DNA of 41,960 nucleotides from contig NZ_JAJUHW010000026.1 in the NCBI RefSeq assembly GCF_029265695.1, forward strand, positions 1 through 41,960. The letters are read 5' to 3'. Below, one piece after another: positions 22,974 to 31,202 of the stretch. The notes beneath the pieces are model-generated. The model did no database searches. It was not told where the DNA came from and saw only the letters and a list, made by a program, of their open reading frames with translations. The position numbers and the translations under genes were made by a program. This DNA comes from Gracilinema caldarium. Its GTDB lineage: Bacteria > Spirochaetota > Spirochaetia > Treponematales > Breznakiellaceae. The stretch's first letter is position 1. Each line of letters starts with the position of its first letter.

Positions 22974-23289
22974 AACAGCTTCCTCGTTCGATTATTGCGG
23001 GCAGATTTATCGCTGCCGCTGCGCCTAATCGCGGATTTCAAGGTTGCTCTTACAAAAGCACTCCATTACATCCAATTGTGCCAATTTCAAAAGTCTATAA
23101 CTACTCTTCAGGTTTTGAAATTGGCTTTGCGATTGCTTGCGGTTGCGTTGCAACCACTGCGCCTAATCGCGTATTTTAAAGAAGCTATTTTAAAACTACC
23201 TAAGTTTTAAAATAGCTTCAATTTCTAAATTATATCTATAAAATCCATATAGTCAATGTTATAGATATTAAATTTTACCATATTTTGTC
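22974..23289. repeat. Repeat-rich intergenic region (no gene)
   Basis: Over 316 bases I see no convincing coding sequence. It holds two copies of CTGCGCCTAATCGCG (23019-23033 and 23155-23169), a 12-bp inverted repeat CCAATTTCAAAA/TTTTGAAATTGG (23081-23092 with 23111-23122), a nested hairpin GCGATT ... GGTTGC/GCAACC ... AATCGC (about 23127-23167), and a 17-bp perfect A+T-rich stem (next entry). It must also contain the promoter for the HTH-REC gene. Related repeats are at about 11.0 kb and 39.25 kb. Confidence 0.6.
23179..23217 (-). terminator. 17-bp perfect hairpin downstream of recX
   Basis: 23179-23195 pairs perfectly with 23201-23217 around a five-base loop. It lies 73 bases after the recX stop in its direction of transcription. 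The stem is A+T rich and followed by only three Ts, so terminator function is likely but not classical. Confidence 0.5.
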
Positions 23290-23937
23290 CTATTTGTATA
23301 TGTCTTTTTCTAGATACTGTCGAATAGCCTGTTGAGAAAAGCCTGCTTTTCGTAAGGTCTGCATGATTTCAAATCGATCCATACTGCCGAGGTCAAGGCG
23401 TTTTTTCTTTATATAACGGGGAATTGCCGTGGCTTCACAGTTGGCTGGATACAATTCATTTACCACAGAACTAGCGGTTCGGGCATCGAGGCCCCTTTTA
23501 ACGAGCCCAGAAACAAGCTGCATGTTACTTTTAGTGCTGGATATACCAAGCTGGGTATGTATCCAGGCCTCTGCGAAACGGCGATCATTAATTAGGTCCA
23601 AGTCTGTAAGACGGTCAAGGACCCTGCGAACAACCGGTTCAGAATGACCTCGTTGTTCTAATTTTAGCATAAGCCCCTGATGGGATTGTTCTGCCCGGCC
23701 AATGAGTTGGAGGGCCTTTCGTTCAGCCCTGAGACATTCTGCAGAGCTCTCTAACGCCTGATATTCTTCTTCCGAAATCTCGATAGGGATGTTGGCAGAC
23801 AAAGAGATCCAAGAGGCTATTTTAGATGCCAAGACTGCAGGTAAATAGCTGAGGCGTATAAAAAACAAAGAGCCGTCGGACAACCCAATTTTGAGTATAT
23901 CCGAATCGGCTCCTGTCTTGACGGAAAGTACCGTCAT
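23290..23937 (-). CDS. recX: Regulatory protein RecX
   Basis: A 215-residue RecX, which binds RecA filaments and limits recombination. Three helical RecX repeats are visible: ALQLIGRAEQSHQGLMLKLEQRGHSEPVVRRVLDRL, LDLINDRRFAEAWIHTQLG with TKSNMQLVSGLVKRGLDARTASSVV, and AIPRYIKKKRLDL with TLRKAGFSQQAIRQYLE. The first 60 residues are a family-typical variable front. It starts 15 bases after rpsI with no clear ribosome site, so coupling to the ribosomal operon is probable. recA is not in the window. Confidence 0.9.
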   Translation of the reverse strand: MTVLSVKTGADSDILKIGLSDGSLFFIRLSYLPAVLASKIASWISLSANIPIEISEEEYQALESSAECLRAERKALQLIGRAEQSHQGLMLKLEQRGHSEPVVRRVLDRLTDLDLINDRRFAEAWIHTQLGISSTKSNMQLVSGLVKRGLDARTASSVVNELYPANCEATAIPRYIKKKRLDLGSMDRFEIMQTLRKAGFSQQAIRQYLEKDIYK

Positions 23938-23952
23938 GCTGCAAAAGTAAAA

Positions 23953-24345
23953 TTAACGCTTGGAGAACTGGAAGCGCCGGCGAGCACCAGCCTGACCATA
24001 CTTTTTGCGTTCGACCATTCTCGGATCCCGGGTAAGGTATCCATTAGCCCGCAATGCGGTATAGTTGGTATGATCGACCTGGCACAAAGCCCGGGCAAGA
24101 CCATGCCGGCAGGCACCAGCCTGTCCGTTCGGGCCGCCGCCGTACACGTTGATCAGTATGTCGAACTTGTTTTCGCTCGAAGTAACCATAAGCGGCTGAC
24201 GAACCATCATGGCGTGTTCGTTAAGGGTAAAATACTGGTTCAGTTCTTTGCCGTTAACCACAATTTTTCCGCTTCCGTCCCGAACAAAAACCCGGGCTAC
24301 GGCAGTCTTTCTTCTTCCGGTTCCAATACCGAGATTCTTAATCAC
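23953..24345 (-). CDS. rpsI: 30S ribosomal protein S9
   Basis: A 130-residue S9. It begins NLGIGTGRRKTAVARVFVRDGSGKIVVNGK and ends KYGQAGARRRFQFSKR, whose basic tail contacts P-site tRNA. The middle has VYGGGPNGQAGACRHGLARAL and RMVERKKYGQ. Length and motifs are typical. It follows rplM by 15 bases in the universal rplM-rpsI order. Confidence 0.97.
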   Translation of the reverse strand: MIKNLGIGTGRRKTAVARVFVRDGSGKIVVNGKELNQYFTLNEHAMMVRQPLMVTSSENKFDILINVYGGGPNGQAGACRHGLARALCQVDHTNYTALRANGYLTRDPRMVERKKYGQAGARRRFQFSKR

Positions 24346-24360
24346 CTTGCTACCTCTCGC

Positions 24361-24789
24361 TTACAGTTCAATAACCTGCGGATTCTGGGCCGCATGGGGA
24401 TGATTGGCACCCGCATAAACCTTTACATTCTTAAACAACTTCCGTCCCAGAGGACCCTTAGGAAGCATACCCTTTATTGCCAGCTCCAGCGGATCAGCGG
24501 GATGCTTTGCAATAAGACTTTCAAAGTTGGTGGACTTCATACCGCCCACATAACCGGTGTGACGGTAATACATCTTCTGAGTTGCCTTCCTGCCGGTTAC
24601 GACGATCTTATCGGCATTGATAACAACCACATAATCACCAACTTCTTGATGAGGTGCATATATTGCTTTTTCTTTACCTCGGAGAATCGATGCAACCTTG
24701 GCAGCTACACGGCCAAGTACCTTGCCTTCCGCATCGATTACATACCATTTGCGTTCCGCCTCAGCGGGTTTTACGAACACAGTCTTCAT
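24361..24789 (-). CDS. rplM: 50S ribosomal protein L13
   Basis: A 142-residue L13, an early 50S assembly protein. Motifs: KWYVIDAEGKVLGRVAAKVASILRGK, GDYVVVINADKIVVTGRKATQKMYYRHTGYVGG, the VKGMLPKGPLGRKLFKNVKVYAGANHPHAAQNP-type C-terminal block (AIKGMLPKGPLGRK). It leads the rplM-rpsI-recX unit. A promoter 95-123 bases upstream and a hairpin leader suggest autogenous control as known for L13 in Escherichia coli, but that is inference. Confidence 0.97.
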   Translation of the reverse strand: MKTVFVKPAEAERKWYVIDAEGKVLGRVAAKVASILRGKEKAIYAPHQEVGDYVVVINADKIVVTGRKATQKMYYRHTGYVGGMKSTNFESLIAKHPADPLELAIKGMLPKGPLGRKLFKNVKVYAGANHPHAAQNPQVIEL

Positions 24790-24830
24790 ATCATACCTTT
24801 AAAAAGGGTTTTCCAACCACGGATTTATAA

Positions 24831-24862
24831 GACTACCCAGCTTGGGCATCGTGCGGATAGTC
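24831..24862 (-). promoter_or_regulatory. Hairpin in the rplM leader
   Basis: On the minus strand GACTATCC (24855-24862) pairs with GGGTAGTC (24831-24838), eight pairs with one G-U, around a 16-base loop. It sits between the promoter and the rplM start and is a candidate L13 binding or attenuation site. Confidence 0.4.
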
Positions 24863-24883
24863 CTGTATACGGGGCAATGTCGA

Positions 24884-24912
24884 ATAATCCCATAATATGG
24901 AATCTATGTCAA
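24884..24912 (-). promoter_or_regulatory. sigma70 promoter of rplM-rpsI-recX
   Basis: Minus-strand TTGACA (24907-24912), a 17-base spacer and GATTAT (24884-24889). This predicts an 88-base leader to the rplM ATG. Confidence 0.65.
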
Positions 24913-24949
24913 GATAAGCAAAACCAAGCCGCGCTTCTATGAGTGTCTC

Positions 24950-25192
24950 TTACTTAGATTCTTCAGAGGAAGCGTTTTTAGCCTTTTCTTCAGCTTCTTC
25001 CTTTTTAGCCTCTATTTGGTCCTTAATATCCGCAATACCGATAAAAACAGCTAAAAGTCCAATGAGGACAGCCATGACGGGAACAGAACCGCGCAAAAAT
25101 AAGAGTACATCCTGCCACCAATTCAAGCCCACAGGAATGACCGCCACTACAGCAAAGGCAATTGCGACAAGACCTACGATTAATGCTATCAT
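24950..25192 (-). CDS. Small membrane protein, function unknown
   Basis: An 80-residue protein with two hydrophobic helices (IALIVGLVAIAFAVVAVIPVG and VPVMAVLIGLLAVFIGIADI) joined by LNWWQDVLLFLRGS, and a charged coiled tail (QIEAKKEEAEEKAKNASSEESK). GGAGGT lies seven bases before the ATG. The tail is probably cytosolic. It follows another small membrane protein gene by 31 bases; the two may work together. No family is recognised. Confidence 0.75.
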   Translation of the reverse strand: MIALIVGLVAIAFAVVAVIPVGLNWWQDVLLFLRGSVPVMAVLIGLLAVFIGIADIKDQIEAKKEEAEEKAKNASSEESK

Positions 25193-25223
25193 ACGGTAAC
25201 CTCCAGCTTTTTAATCCGGCATC

Positions 25224-25526
25224 CTATCGGCGCCGTGTCTTTCTGATGATCATAATAAGGAACGCTATACTATAAAAGATTGTAGGCAGGTTTGGCAATA
25301 TGATGGCCGCAACTGGTACGGAACCAATTTTTGGCTCAAAACCTTCGGTAATTCCCAGATTCTTTAAAATTGAATATACCGTCTCCGCATAGGCAGCAAT
25401 GGTTCCAATAACCATAAGCATCCACGGAATATCCCGGATTTTAGACCACAGCATGATCGCAAAAAACGATGCCAGGGCACCCAAGAAAAGACGGCTCACG
25501 ATAAAAATAAGCTGGCCCGTATCCAT
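25224..25526 (-). CDS. Small membrane protein with three hydrophobic segments
   Basis: A 100-residue protein with helices at about residues 6-25 (LIFIVSRLFLGALASFFAIM), 33-53 (IPWMLMVIGTIAAYAETVYSIL) and 70-93 (VPVAAIILPNLPTIFYSIAFLIMI), ending in RKTRRR, a positive-inside tail. There is no Shine-Dalgarno; a weak TTGTCT-17-GATACT promoter ends six bases before the ATG. It lies between the aminotransferase-like gene and the 80-residue membrane gene. Function unknown. Confidence 0.75.
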   Translation of the reverse strand: MDTGQLIFIVSRLFLGALASFFAIMLWSKIRDIPWMLMVIGTIAAYAETVYSILKNLGITEGFEPKIGSVPVAAIILPNLPTIFYSIAFLIMIIRKTRRR

Positions 25527-25537
25527 AGTTATAGTAT

Positions 25538-26398
25538 CTATGCTTCACCGGCAAAAGACAAGAGCTTGCCGAGTTTTACATCGAGCCCCGGACTGAGCTG
25601 CCAGGGCAGTATCAGCGGATCCGACAAATCGGGAGGCAGCAGAAAGCCAGCTTCGAGGAACTGCAGAAAAAGCTGCTTGTAGGCATCGCCACCGAGATCC
25701 GGACGGAGAAACCAATAGAGGCCCGAGCCCTTCCAGATTGAAGACTTCTCAAGGGCCCTCATCGTTTTAGGCAGCTGAGGGAGCGCCAAGGTTTCTAAGG
25801 CCCTCTTAAGGTCGTACAGCGCCCGTTGGGCATATTCGGCGAGTACCGGCGAAACAAGTTCACTAGGCGGGAAATACGGGTCTGCAGAATCGGGGAGCAG
25901 AACCGCCGCAATTTCCTCTGGCCAGGCAACAGGGAGTAAGGGTACAATTATTTCTGTTTCATATTGATGAATAGCTAGACCCCAGGGCCGCCAGAGTACA
26001 AGCGGTGAGGACCGGTCAGCGGCTGGATTCCCAGAATTTGAAAAAAGCCAGGGATTGGCAGGATCGCCAATATCTTCTCGCCGTACCGGCTGCTTAAGCT
26101 CACAACCTATATGATGCAAAGCCCGATGTAAGCCCCGGTAAACCCGAACAGTTTTCCCCGGGAAAAGCGCACCGATGGCTTTTTCCAGGTGCCGCATCCC
26201 CGGGTGAGGGGCGGGCATCCACACCCCTCGAGAAAGGGTGTTTTTAAGACAGGTAAGCTCCTGGCTTTTACCGTGGCCTAATATGGCTCGCCCGCCCTGC
26301 TTCCAAAGATCAACGAGCCTGGTTCCACGATAGGTATATAAAAAGTCCCCCCGGGCCCTGCGAATTGGTTCGACTAACTTGAGCAGTTCATAGTCCAT
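25538..26398 (-). CDS. Degenerate aminotransferase-like protein, function unknown
   Basis: A 286-residue protein. Its first 45 residues (RRARGDFLYTYRGTRLVDLWKQGGRAILGHG) strongly recall the opening of class III PLP aminotransferases (G-x-x-L-x-D-x-x-G-x-x-x-x-D-x-x-G-G-x-x-x-x-L-G-H). The rest is shorter than a 420-residue aminotransferase and I see no PLP-lysine motif, so it is probably not a normal transaminase. Other segments: KTVRVYRGLHRALHHIG, SPLVLWRPWG, EIIVPLLPVAWPEEIAAVLLP. It overlaps uvrD by 11 bases. I recall a similar gene beside uvrD in other treponemes. Function unknown. Confidence 0.6.
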   Translation of the reverse strand: MDYELLKLVEPIRRARGDFLYTYRGTRLVDLWKQGGRAILGHGKSQELTCLKNTLSRGVWMPAPHPGMRHLEKAIGALFPGKTVRVYRGLHRALHHIGCELKQPVRREDIGDPANPWLFSNSGNPAADRSSPLVLWRPWGLAIHQYETEIIVPLLPVAWPEEIAAVLLPDSADPYFPPSELVSPVLAEYAQRALYDLKRALETLALPQLPKTMRALEKSSIWKGSGLYWFLRPDLGGDAYKQLFLQFLEAGFLLPPDLSDPLILPWQLSPGLDVKLGKLLSFAGEA

Positions 26399-28634
26399 CC
26401 CGATCTATCCTCATAAAACGTTCACTTTGATACTTGCTTAAGAAACGGACCTGTTTTCCAGTTTCAAACCTGGCTTCGATAAGGGGGCCCTCAGGACCTT
26501 CCGAAATACCGACCACCTGTCCGTACCCATAATCGTCGTGAAAAAGGGCGGAACCGAGCTGCCAGCGGCCATCGCTGGAAGTGCGGGATACTCGGTCTCT
26601 GTTTCTGGCAAGCGAAGCGGATCTCGCGGCAGGGGTCCCTCCCAGAGGCTGCCTTTGAACAAAGGTTCGCGGGACTGTTCCCAGGGTTTTAACATACTCC
26701 AAAGGGACTTCTAATAAAAAACGGGAGGGCTGATTCATATTCGTTCGCCCGTACATTCGGCGCATGGCGCAAGTTGTTAGATAGAGTTCGTCCATGGCCC
26801 GGGTTACCCCCACATAAAAGAGCCGCCGTTCTTCTTCCAGGTCCTCATCTTCCTTATCTTCCCGGGGGAAAACACCCTGTTCCAGACCGGTAATGATAAC
26901 CTTTCGGAATTCTAGGCCCTTAGTGTTGTGAACGGTGATCAGGGTCACTGCATCGCTTAAATCCTCGCCGCTTTCCATAGAACGGTCCAGTTCGATATGT
27001 TCAAGGAATTCGGCAAGCCCTTCTGCGGTAGAGGGATACAGGCTCGCTGCGTTGGCTAGTTCCTGAAGGTTAGAAAGCCGTTGGGTGCCGGCGATTTCAT
27101 CCTCGGTGGCGTGGTATTCTGCAAGGCCGCTTGCTTCCATGAGATACACTATCAGGACAGAAAGGCCATCGCCGGCGCGCAGCCGATTGCCGGATACAGT
27201 ATTTGATAGCGGCCGTGGCTGTTCTGGGGAGAGCAGCTGTGTTCCCTGTTCCAGTATGGATAAAAAGTTTTTTAAGCCAGTCTGAGCTTTTTTGGACAGT
27301 TCTGGCAGCACCAACTGGGAGGCAGCCACAAGATTTCCGCGCTGTAAAGCTGAGCCTCTGGCCGATTCTTGCAATATTTTATCTACGCTTGCCTCTCCAA
27401 GCCCCCGGCTTGGCTTATTAACAACCCGCTTAAAGGCAATCTCGTCCCGGGGATTAACCATAAAAGATAATAAGGCCAGAGCATCCTTAACCTCTTCCCG
27501 TTCGTAGAATTTTAAGGAACCAACGACTTTATAGGGAATATGCCGGCGTAAAAATTCGGTTTCAAAGGTCAGTGATTGGGCGTTGGTCCGATACAGGATG
27601 GCCCAATCGGCATAGGAGCCGCCTTGTTTTTGCATAGATTTTTGTATCAGTTCTGCACAAAACGAAGCTTCCGTCTCCTGGTCAGGCAGGAACACCAGGG
27701 TTGGCGGCTTGCCGTCTCCCCGTTCAGCCTGCAGCTTCTTTCCGAGTCGGCCCCGGTTATTGTCCACCACCGTGCCTGCCACAGCCAATATGGGCGCTGT
27801 AGAACGATAATTTCGTTCCAGCCGTATGATATCGGTGCCGGCAAAACGGTCGGGAAACTCTAAAATATTGCGGACCTCCGCTCCGCGGAACCGATAAATT
27901 GACTGGTCATCGTCCCCAACCACACAGAGATAAGTCTCTGGGGTAAAAAGCTCCTTAAGCAGCTCAAACTGGGCCACATTGGAATCCTGATATTCATCAA
28001 CCAGAATGACCTGGAACCGTTCCTGAAACCTTTTTTTTACCTCCGGGAAAGTGCGGAGAATTTCCACCGGTTTTTTAATCAGGTCTCCAAAATCTACATT
28101 TCCAATTGAACGAAGTTTTGCTTCATACTGGCTATATAGTTTTCTGAACTGCGGCCGGTGATCTATAAGGTCAAGTTCTGGGTCTTCGGGGCTAAGAAAA
28201 TAATCCTTTGCCCGAGCTATAAGATGGGCTGCCTTTGCGGCTTCTGATCTTGGTTTTTCGGGCATTAGGCTCGCAAGCAGGGTCACCGTATCATCATCAT
28301 CGTAAATAACAAAGTTGCTTTCCAAACCAAGGAGGGATCCGTTCCGCCTCAGGAACCAGGCTCCAAATGAGTGGAAGGTCCGTATCATCGCATCGGCAGC
28401 CCGGCCATCGATGGCCTGGGCTCGTTCGGCCATTTCGCGGGCTGCCTTGTTGGTAAAGGTAACCGCGAGGATTGACCGGGGGTCAACGCCCCGTTCCCGC
28501 ACAAGATAGGCAATCTTAGTGGTAATGACCCTGGTTTTTCCCGAGCCCGCACCGGCAAGGATAAGCAGGGGGTTTCCCCAATGCAACACAGACTGCCGTT
28601 GTTCAGGATTTAGGACGGAAAGGTAGTTTTCCAT
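26388..28634 (-). CDS. uvrD: UvrD/PcrA-type DNA helicase
   Basis: A 748-residue superfamily 1A helicase that unwinds DNA 3'-5' in nucleotide-excision and mismatch repair. Motifs in order: LNPEQRQSVLHWGNPLLILAGAGSGKTRVI (Q and Walker A), ILAVTFTNKAAREM (Ia), ILVDEYQDSN (II), VVGDDDQSIYRFRGA (III), LERNYRS (IV), VTLITVHNTKGLEF (V) and RRLFYVGVTRAMDELYLT (VI). The C-terminal part after motif VI carries the Tudor-like FHDDYGYGQVVGI ... FLSKYQSERFM segment seen in PcrA. AGAGGATT precedes the ATG. The gene lies 11 bases after rimO. Confidence 0.95.
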   Translation of the reverse strand: MENYLSVLNPEQRQSVLHWGNPLLILAGAGSGKTRVITTKIAYLVRERGVDPRSILAVTFTNKAAREMAERAQAIDGRAADAMIRTFHSFGAWFLRRNGSLLGLESNFVIYDDDDTVTLLASLMPEKPRSEAAKAAHLIARAKDYFLSPEDPELDLIDHRPQFRKLYSQYEAKLRSIGNVDFGDLIKKPVEILRTFPEVKKRFQERFQVILVDEYQDSNVAQFELLKELFTPETYLCVVGDDDQSIYRFRGAEVRNILEFPDRFAGTDIIRLERNYRSTAPILAVAGTVVDNNRGRLGKKLQAERGDGKPPTLVFLPDQETEASFCAELIQKSMQKQGGSYADWAILYRTNAQSLTFETEFLRRHIPYKVVGSLKFYEREEVKDALALLSFMVNPRDEIAFKRVVNKPSRGLGEASVDKILQESARGSALQRGNLVAASQLVLPELSKKAQTGLKNFLSILEQGTQLLSPEQPRPLSNTVSGNRLRAGDGLSVLIVYLMEASGLAEYHATEDEIAGTQRLSNLQELANAASLYPSTAEGLAEFLEHIELDRSMESGEDLSDAVTLITVHNTKGLEFRKVIITGLEQGVFPREDKEDEDLEEERRLFYVGVTRAMDELYLTTCAMRRMYGRTNMNQPSRFLLEVPLEYVKTLGTVPRTFVQRQPLGGTPAARSASLARNRDRVSRTSSDGRWQLGSALFHDDYGYGQVVGISEGPEGPLIEARFETGKQVRFLSKYQSERFMRIDRDGL

Positions 28635-28645
28635 ACAGAATCCTC

Positions 28646-30010
28646 TTACAGAGTATGTCGATACGCTGCGTCCAGGTCAAAACCTGCCCGTGAAAATATT
28701 TTAGCAAACACAATAGAACCGAGTTTCAGATCCGTATCAGAACTAAGCACCGTGGCCCCATCTACTTCTGGAGCCTGGCAGACCGTACGGCCCAGGTAGA
28801 GGCCCTCTTCATTTTCAATTCGCTCTTCCACAAGGACCGGCAGGGTTTTACCGACAAAGCGGTCCATTTTGGCCTCGGTTATCGGGATCTGGGCGGCCTC
28901 TATTCGTTGCTTCCGGGACTCGGCTACTTTTTTGGAGGGCCGCCCCTTCATGTCATAGGCAGGGGTGTTTTCTTCCCGTGAATAGGTAAACACACCAAGC
29001 CAATCAAGCTGGGCTTTCTGCTGGAAGTTCAAAAGAGTTTCCATATCTTCATCGGTTTCTCCGGGAAAACCGACCAAAAAGGTGGAACGTATAGTTGCCT
29101 CAGGCAGTGCATCTCGGATGGCCGCAAGCAAGGCAAAATAGGTTTCACTATCCCCCCGTCGGTTCATCAATCTGAGGATCTTCGCTGAAGCATGCTGGAA
29201 GGGAAGATCAAAATAAGGAAGGATGCGGGGGTCGCGCTGCATGAGGGGGAGAATGTTATAGGGGAAATGGTCTGGGTGAATGTACAGGAGCCGAATCCAA
29301 AAGTTCCCCGGAAGCTCTGAAAGGGCAGCTAAAAGTTCTGAAAGCCTGCAATGGCCTGCATCAAAGGATCCTGCGGCGCCATCTTTTCCATAGGAGCCAA
29401 GATCCTGACCAATAAGACAAAGTTCTTTCACACCCCGCTGAATAAGGCCAGAACATTCAGCCACGATCGAATCGATGCTCCGGCTCCGCAGGTTGCCCCG
29501 GATAAGGGGTATAGCGCAATAGGTGCAGCGGTTATCGCAGCCTTCGGTTATCTTTACATAGGCAGAACCAGGAAGAGAAAGCAGGGGACGGTCGTCGGAA
29601 CAGCGGGCAAAATCGGTTTTGCCCGTGGGGTCCAAAGGAGGAACCAGGGCGGTATGGGCTGCGGCCATGGCCAGATCCGCTGCTTCAGTAATGCGGGACA
29701 AATCGGTGTTGCCAAAGAGGGCATCCGCTTCCTTTAGTTCCGCCGCAAGCTCTTCAGCATATCGCTGGGCTAGACAGCCGGCAAGCAGTATTCTTTTGCC
29801 TGGATAGAGCTGGCGGTACGAAAGGACCGCCTCTATCGATTCCTTTTTAGCGCTTTCTATAAAACCGCAAGAATTAACGATAATGAGATCCGCCGTATCC
29901 GAATCAGCGCTGGACTCCCAGCCGGCATGCTCCAGCACCGACATAATAACTTCACCGTCGACTTGATTTTTCGCACATCCGTGGGGGTCTAGATAAAACC
30001 GTCGCTTCAT
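28646..30010 (-). CDS. rimO: Ribosomal protein S12 methylthiotransferase RimO
   Basis: A 454-residue radical SAM enzyme that methylthiolates Asp-88 of S12. The N-terminal UPF0004 domain starts FYLDPHGCAKNQVDGEVIM; the radical SAM cluster is ITEGCDNRCTYCAIPLIRGNLRSR (C-x3-C-x2-C, about residues 155-162), a RimO rather than MiaB pattern. FDLPFQHASAKILRLMNRRG and a C-terminal TRAM-like part (LPVLVEERIENEEGLYLGRT) follow. The ATG at 30010 is shared with the TGA of the RodZ-like gene; a TTG three bases earlier is an alternative. An additional cluster from C-terminal cysteines is not expected. Confidence 0.92.
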   Translation of the reverse strand: MKRRFYLDPHGCAKNQVDGEVIMSVLEHAGWESSADSDTADLIIVNSCGFIESAKKESIEAVLSYRQLYPGKRILLAGCLAQRYAEELAAELKEADALFGNTDLSRITEAADLAMAAAHTALVPPLDPTGKTDFARCSDDRPLLSLPGSAYVKITEGCDNRCTYCAIPLIRGNLRSRSIDSIVAECSGLIQRGVKELCLIGQDLGSYGKDGAAGSFDAGHCRLSELLAALSELPGNFWIRLLYIHPDHFPYNILPLMQRDPRILPYFDLPFQHASAKILRLMNRRGDSETYFALLAAIRDALPEATIRSTFLVGFPGETDEDMETLLNFQQKAQLDWLGVFTYSREENTPAYDMKGRPSKKVAESRKQRIEAAQIPITEAKMDRFVGKTLPVLVEERIENEEGLYLGRTVCQAPEVDGATVLSSDTDLKLGSIVFAKIFSRAGFDLDAAYRHTL

Positions 30011-31188
30011 CAATCGAGCCGTACCGTGGTTAGTTTATAACGACCATCATCATCCTTGACCCATTTGAGATCCGTGACCACGACTTCGCCGGGAGATCCT
30101 ATTTCTACATCCACGGTTTTCCCGCCGCCAATGACCTGGAATTTGACAGCGCTGGCGTTGGAGAGCCAGAGCCGTATGCCGTTCTGGGCTTGCACATTTA
30201 AAATATCGGCCTTCTGGAAATATCGTTCATCCCGGTCTTTCCGATCGCTTTCCCAGCGCAGGAGGCAATTGCCCTTAAAGGTAGCTTGCAGGGTAAAGGG
30301 ATAGGGGTTGGGAGAAGACAGAAGAACCGGCGCATTGGCAGGGGCCGGATTTGCCGCAGTGGGCTCCGCAATTGGGGTAGCCACAGCGCCTGCAGCGCCC
30401 GCAGCGCCCGCAGCGCCCGCCGCACCCGCGGCGCTTGCAGGGCTTGCCGCAGCAGACTGCTCATTCGCCGCAGCGGTACCAGTGCTAGCAGCCGACGCAA
30501 CTGCTGCTGCCTCCAAGGACATCCGCAACAAGACCCCCTTGTCGCTCTTATTTTTTACAAGGTCAGCTACAAATATTTTAACATCCGCGCGGCCGTCGGC
30601 ATTGACATCCAGGGGAATTTCCTGACCAAGTTCTACCGAGCTTTCTCCTGCAGGACTAGTCAGAATAACCCGGTCGGTAATCTGGCTCACTTCTATCCTA
30701 TATTTTTGAGCACCAAGCTGCACAATTGCCACATCTGATAGATAATAGCGTTTTTCCAGTGTTCCAGAGGAAAGCACATATTCTACAGGTTTACGTACAT
30801 TCTGTTCCGTTGCGGTTACACCTGGCTTGGGTCTTAAAACAAAGAAGAGCACCACTCCAATAACTACCACCGCCGCGCCAGCTCCAGCAAACAGGAGCCA
30901 GCGATTTGTGGGCTTTGGATCCCGCAGCAATTGCTCCATGGGAACCGGCTGCTCCTGAATCTGAATTGCCTTGTACATGGCAACGAGTTCTTTAGTATCG
31001 AGCCCCAGGTAATCACCATAACTTCTCATAAAACCTAACAAGTAGGTATCTCCAGGGAATTGGGCAAAGTCTTCAGCTTCCAAAGCTTCCAGGTATTTTT
31101 TAGGAATGTTTGTATCTCTATATATTTGATCAAAGGTTATGCCCTTTGCTTCTCGAGCAGACCGTAATTTTTCTCCAATCGATTCCAC
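30010..31188 (-). CDS. RodZ-like helix-turn-helix membrane protein
   Basis: A 392-residue protein. Residues 5-75 are the RodZ-type HTH_25 domain (IGEKLRSAREAKGITFDQIYRDTNIPKKYLEALE), followed by a transmembrane helix (about 110-130, FAGAGAAVVVIGVVLFFVL) and a long periplasmic part ending in a DUF4115-like fold (GNCLLRWESDRKDRDERYFQKADILNVQAQNGIRLWLSNASAVKF). RodZ anchors the MreB cytoskeleton. Between them lie a second beta domain and an Ala/Gly tract (about 252-270) coded by a 9-base tandem repeat. Start GTG-31188 with GGGGAGG upstream. It follows the LolA-like gene. Confidence 0.82.
   Translation of the reverse strand: MESIGEKLRSAREAKGITFDQIYRDTNIPKKYLEALEAEDFAQFPGDTYLLGFMRSYGDYLGLDTKELVAMYKAIQIQEQPVPMEQLLRDPKPTNRWLLFAGAGAAVVVIGVVLFFVLRPKPGVTATEQNVRKPVEYVLSSGTLEKRYYLSDVAIVQLGAQKYRIEVSQITDRVILTSPAGESSVELGQEIPLDVNADGRADVKIFVADLVKNKSDKGVLLRMSLEAAAVASAASTGTAAANEQSAAASPASAAGAAGAAGAAGAAGAVATPIAEPTAANPAPANAPVLLSSPNPYPFTLQATFKGNCLLRWESDRKDRDERYFQKADILNVQAQNGIRLWLSNASAVKFQVIGGGKTVDVEIGSPGEVVVTDLKWVKDDDGRYKLTTVRLD
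30383..30436 (-). repeat. 9-base tandem repeat coding an Ala-Ala-Gly tract
   Basis: Plus-strand GCAGCGCCC is repeated exactly at 30392, 30401 and 30410, with degenerate copies either side. It encodes repeats of Ala-Gly-Ala in the RodZ-like linker. Slippage would change length without shifting frame. Confidence 0.8.
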
Positions 31189-31202
31189 AGACGCCTCCCC
31201 TA

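Noticed and set aside
22974-23289. CRISPR array
   Set aside because: Only two copies of a 15-base repeat, separated by 136 bases and not by regular spacers; no cas genes in the window.
24070-24942. Long open frame of 290 residues opposite rplM-rpsI
   Set aside because: It is antisense to two certain ribosomal protein genes and shows no recognisable domain; a shadow frame.
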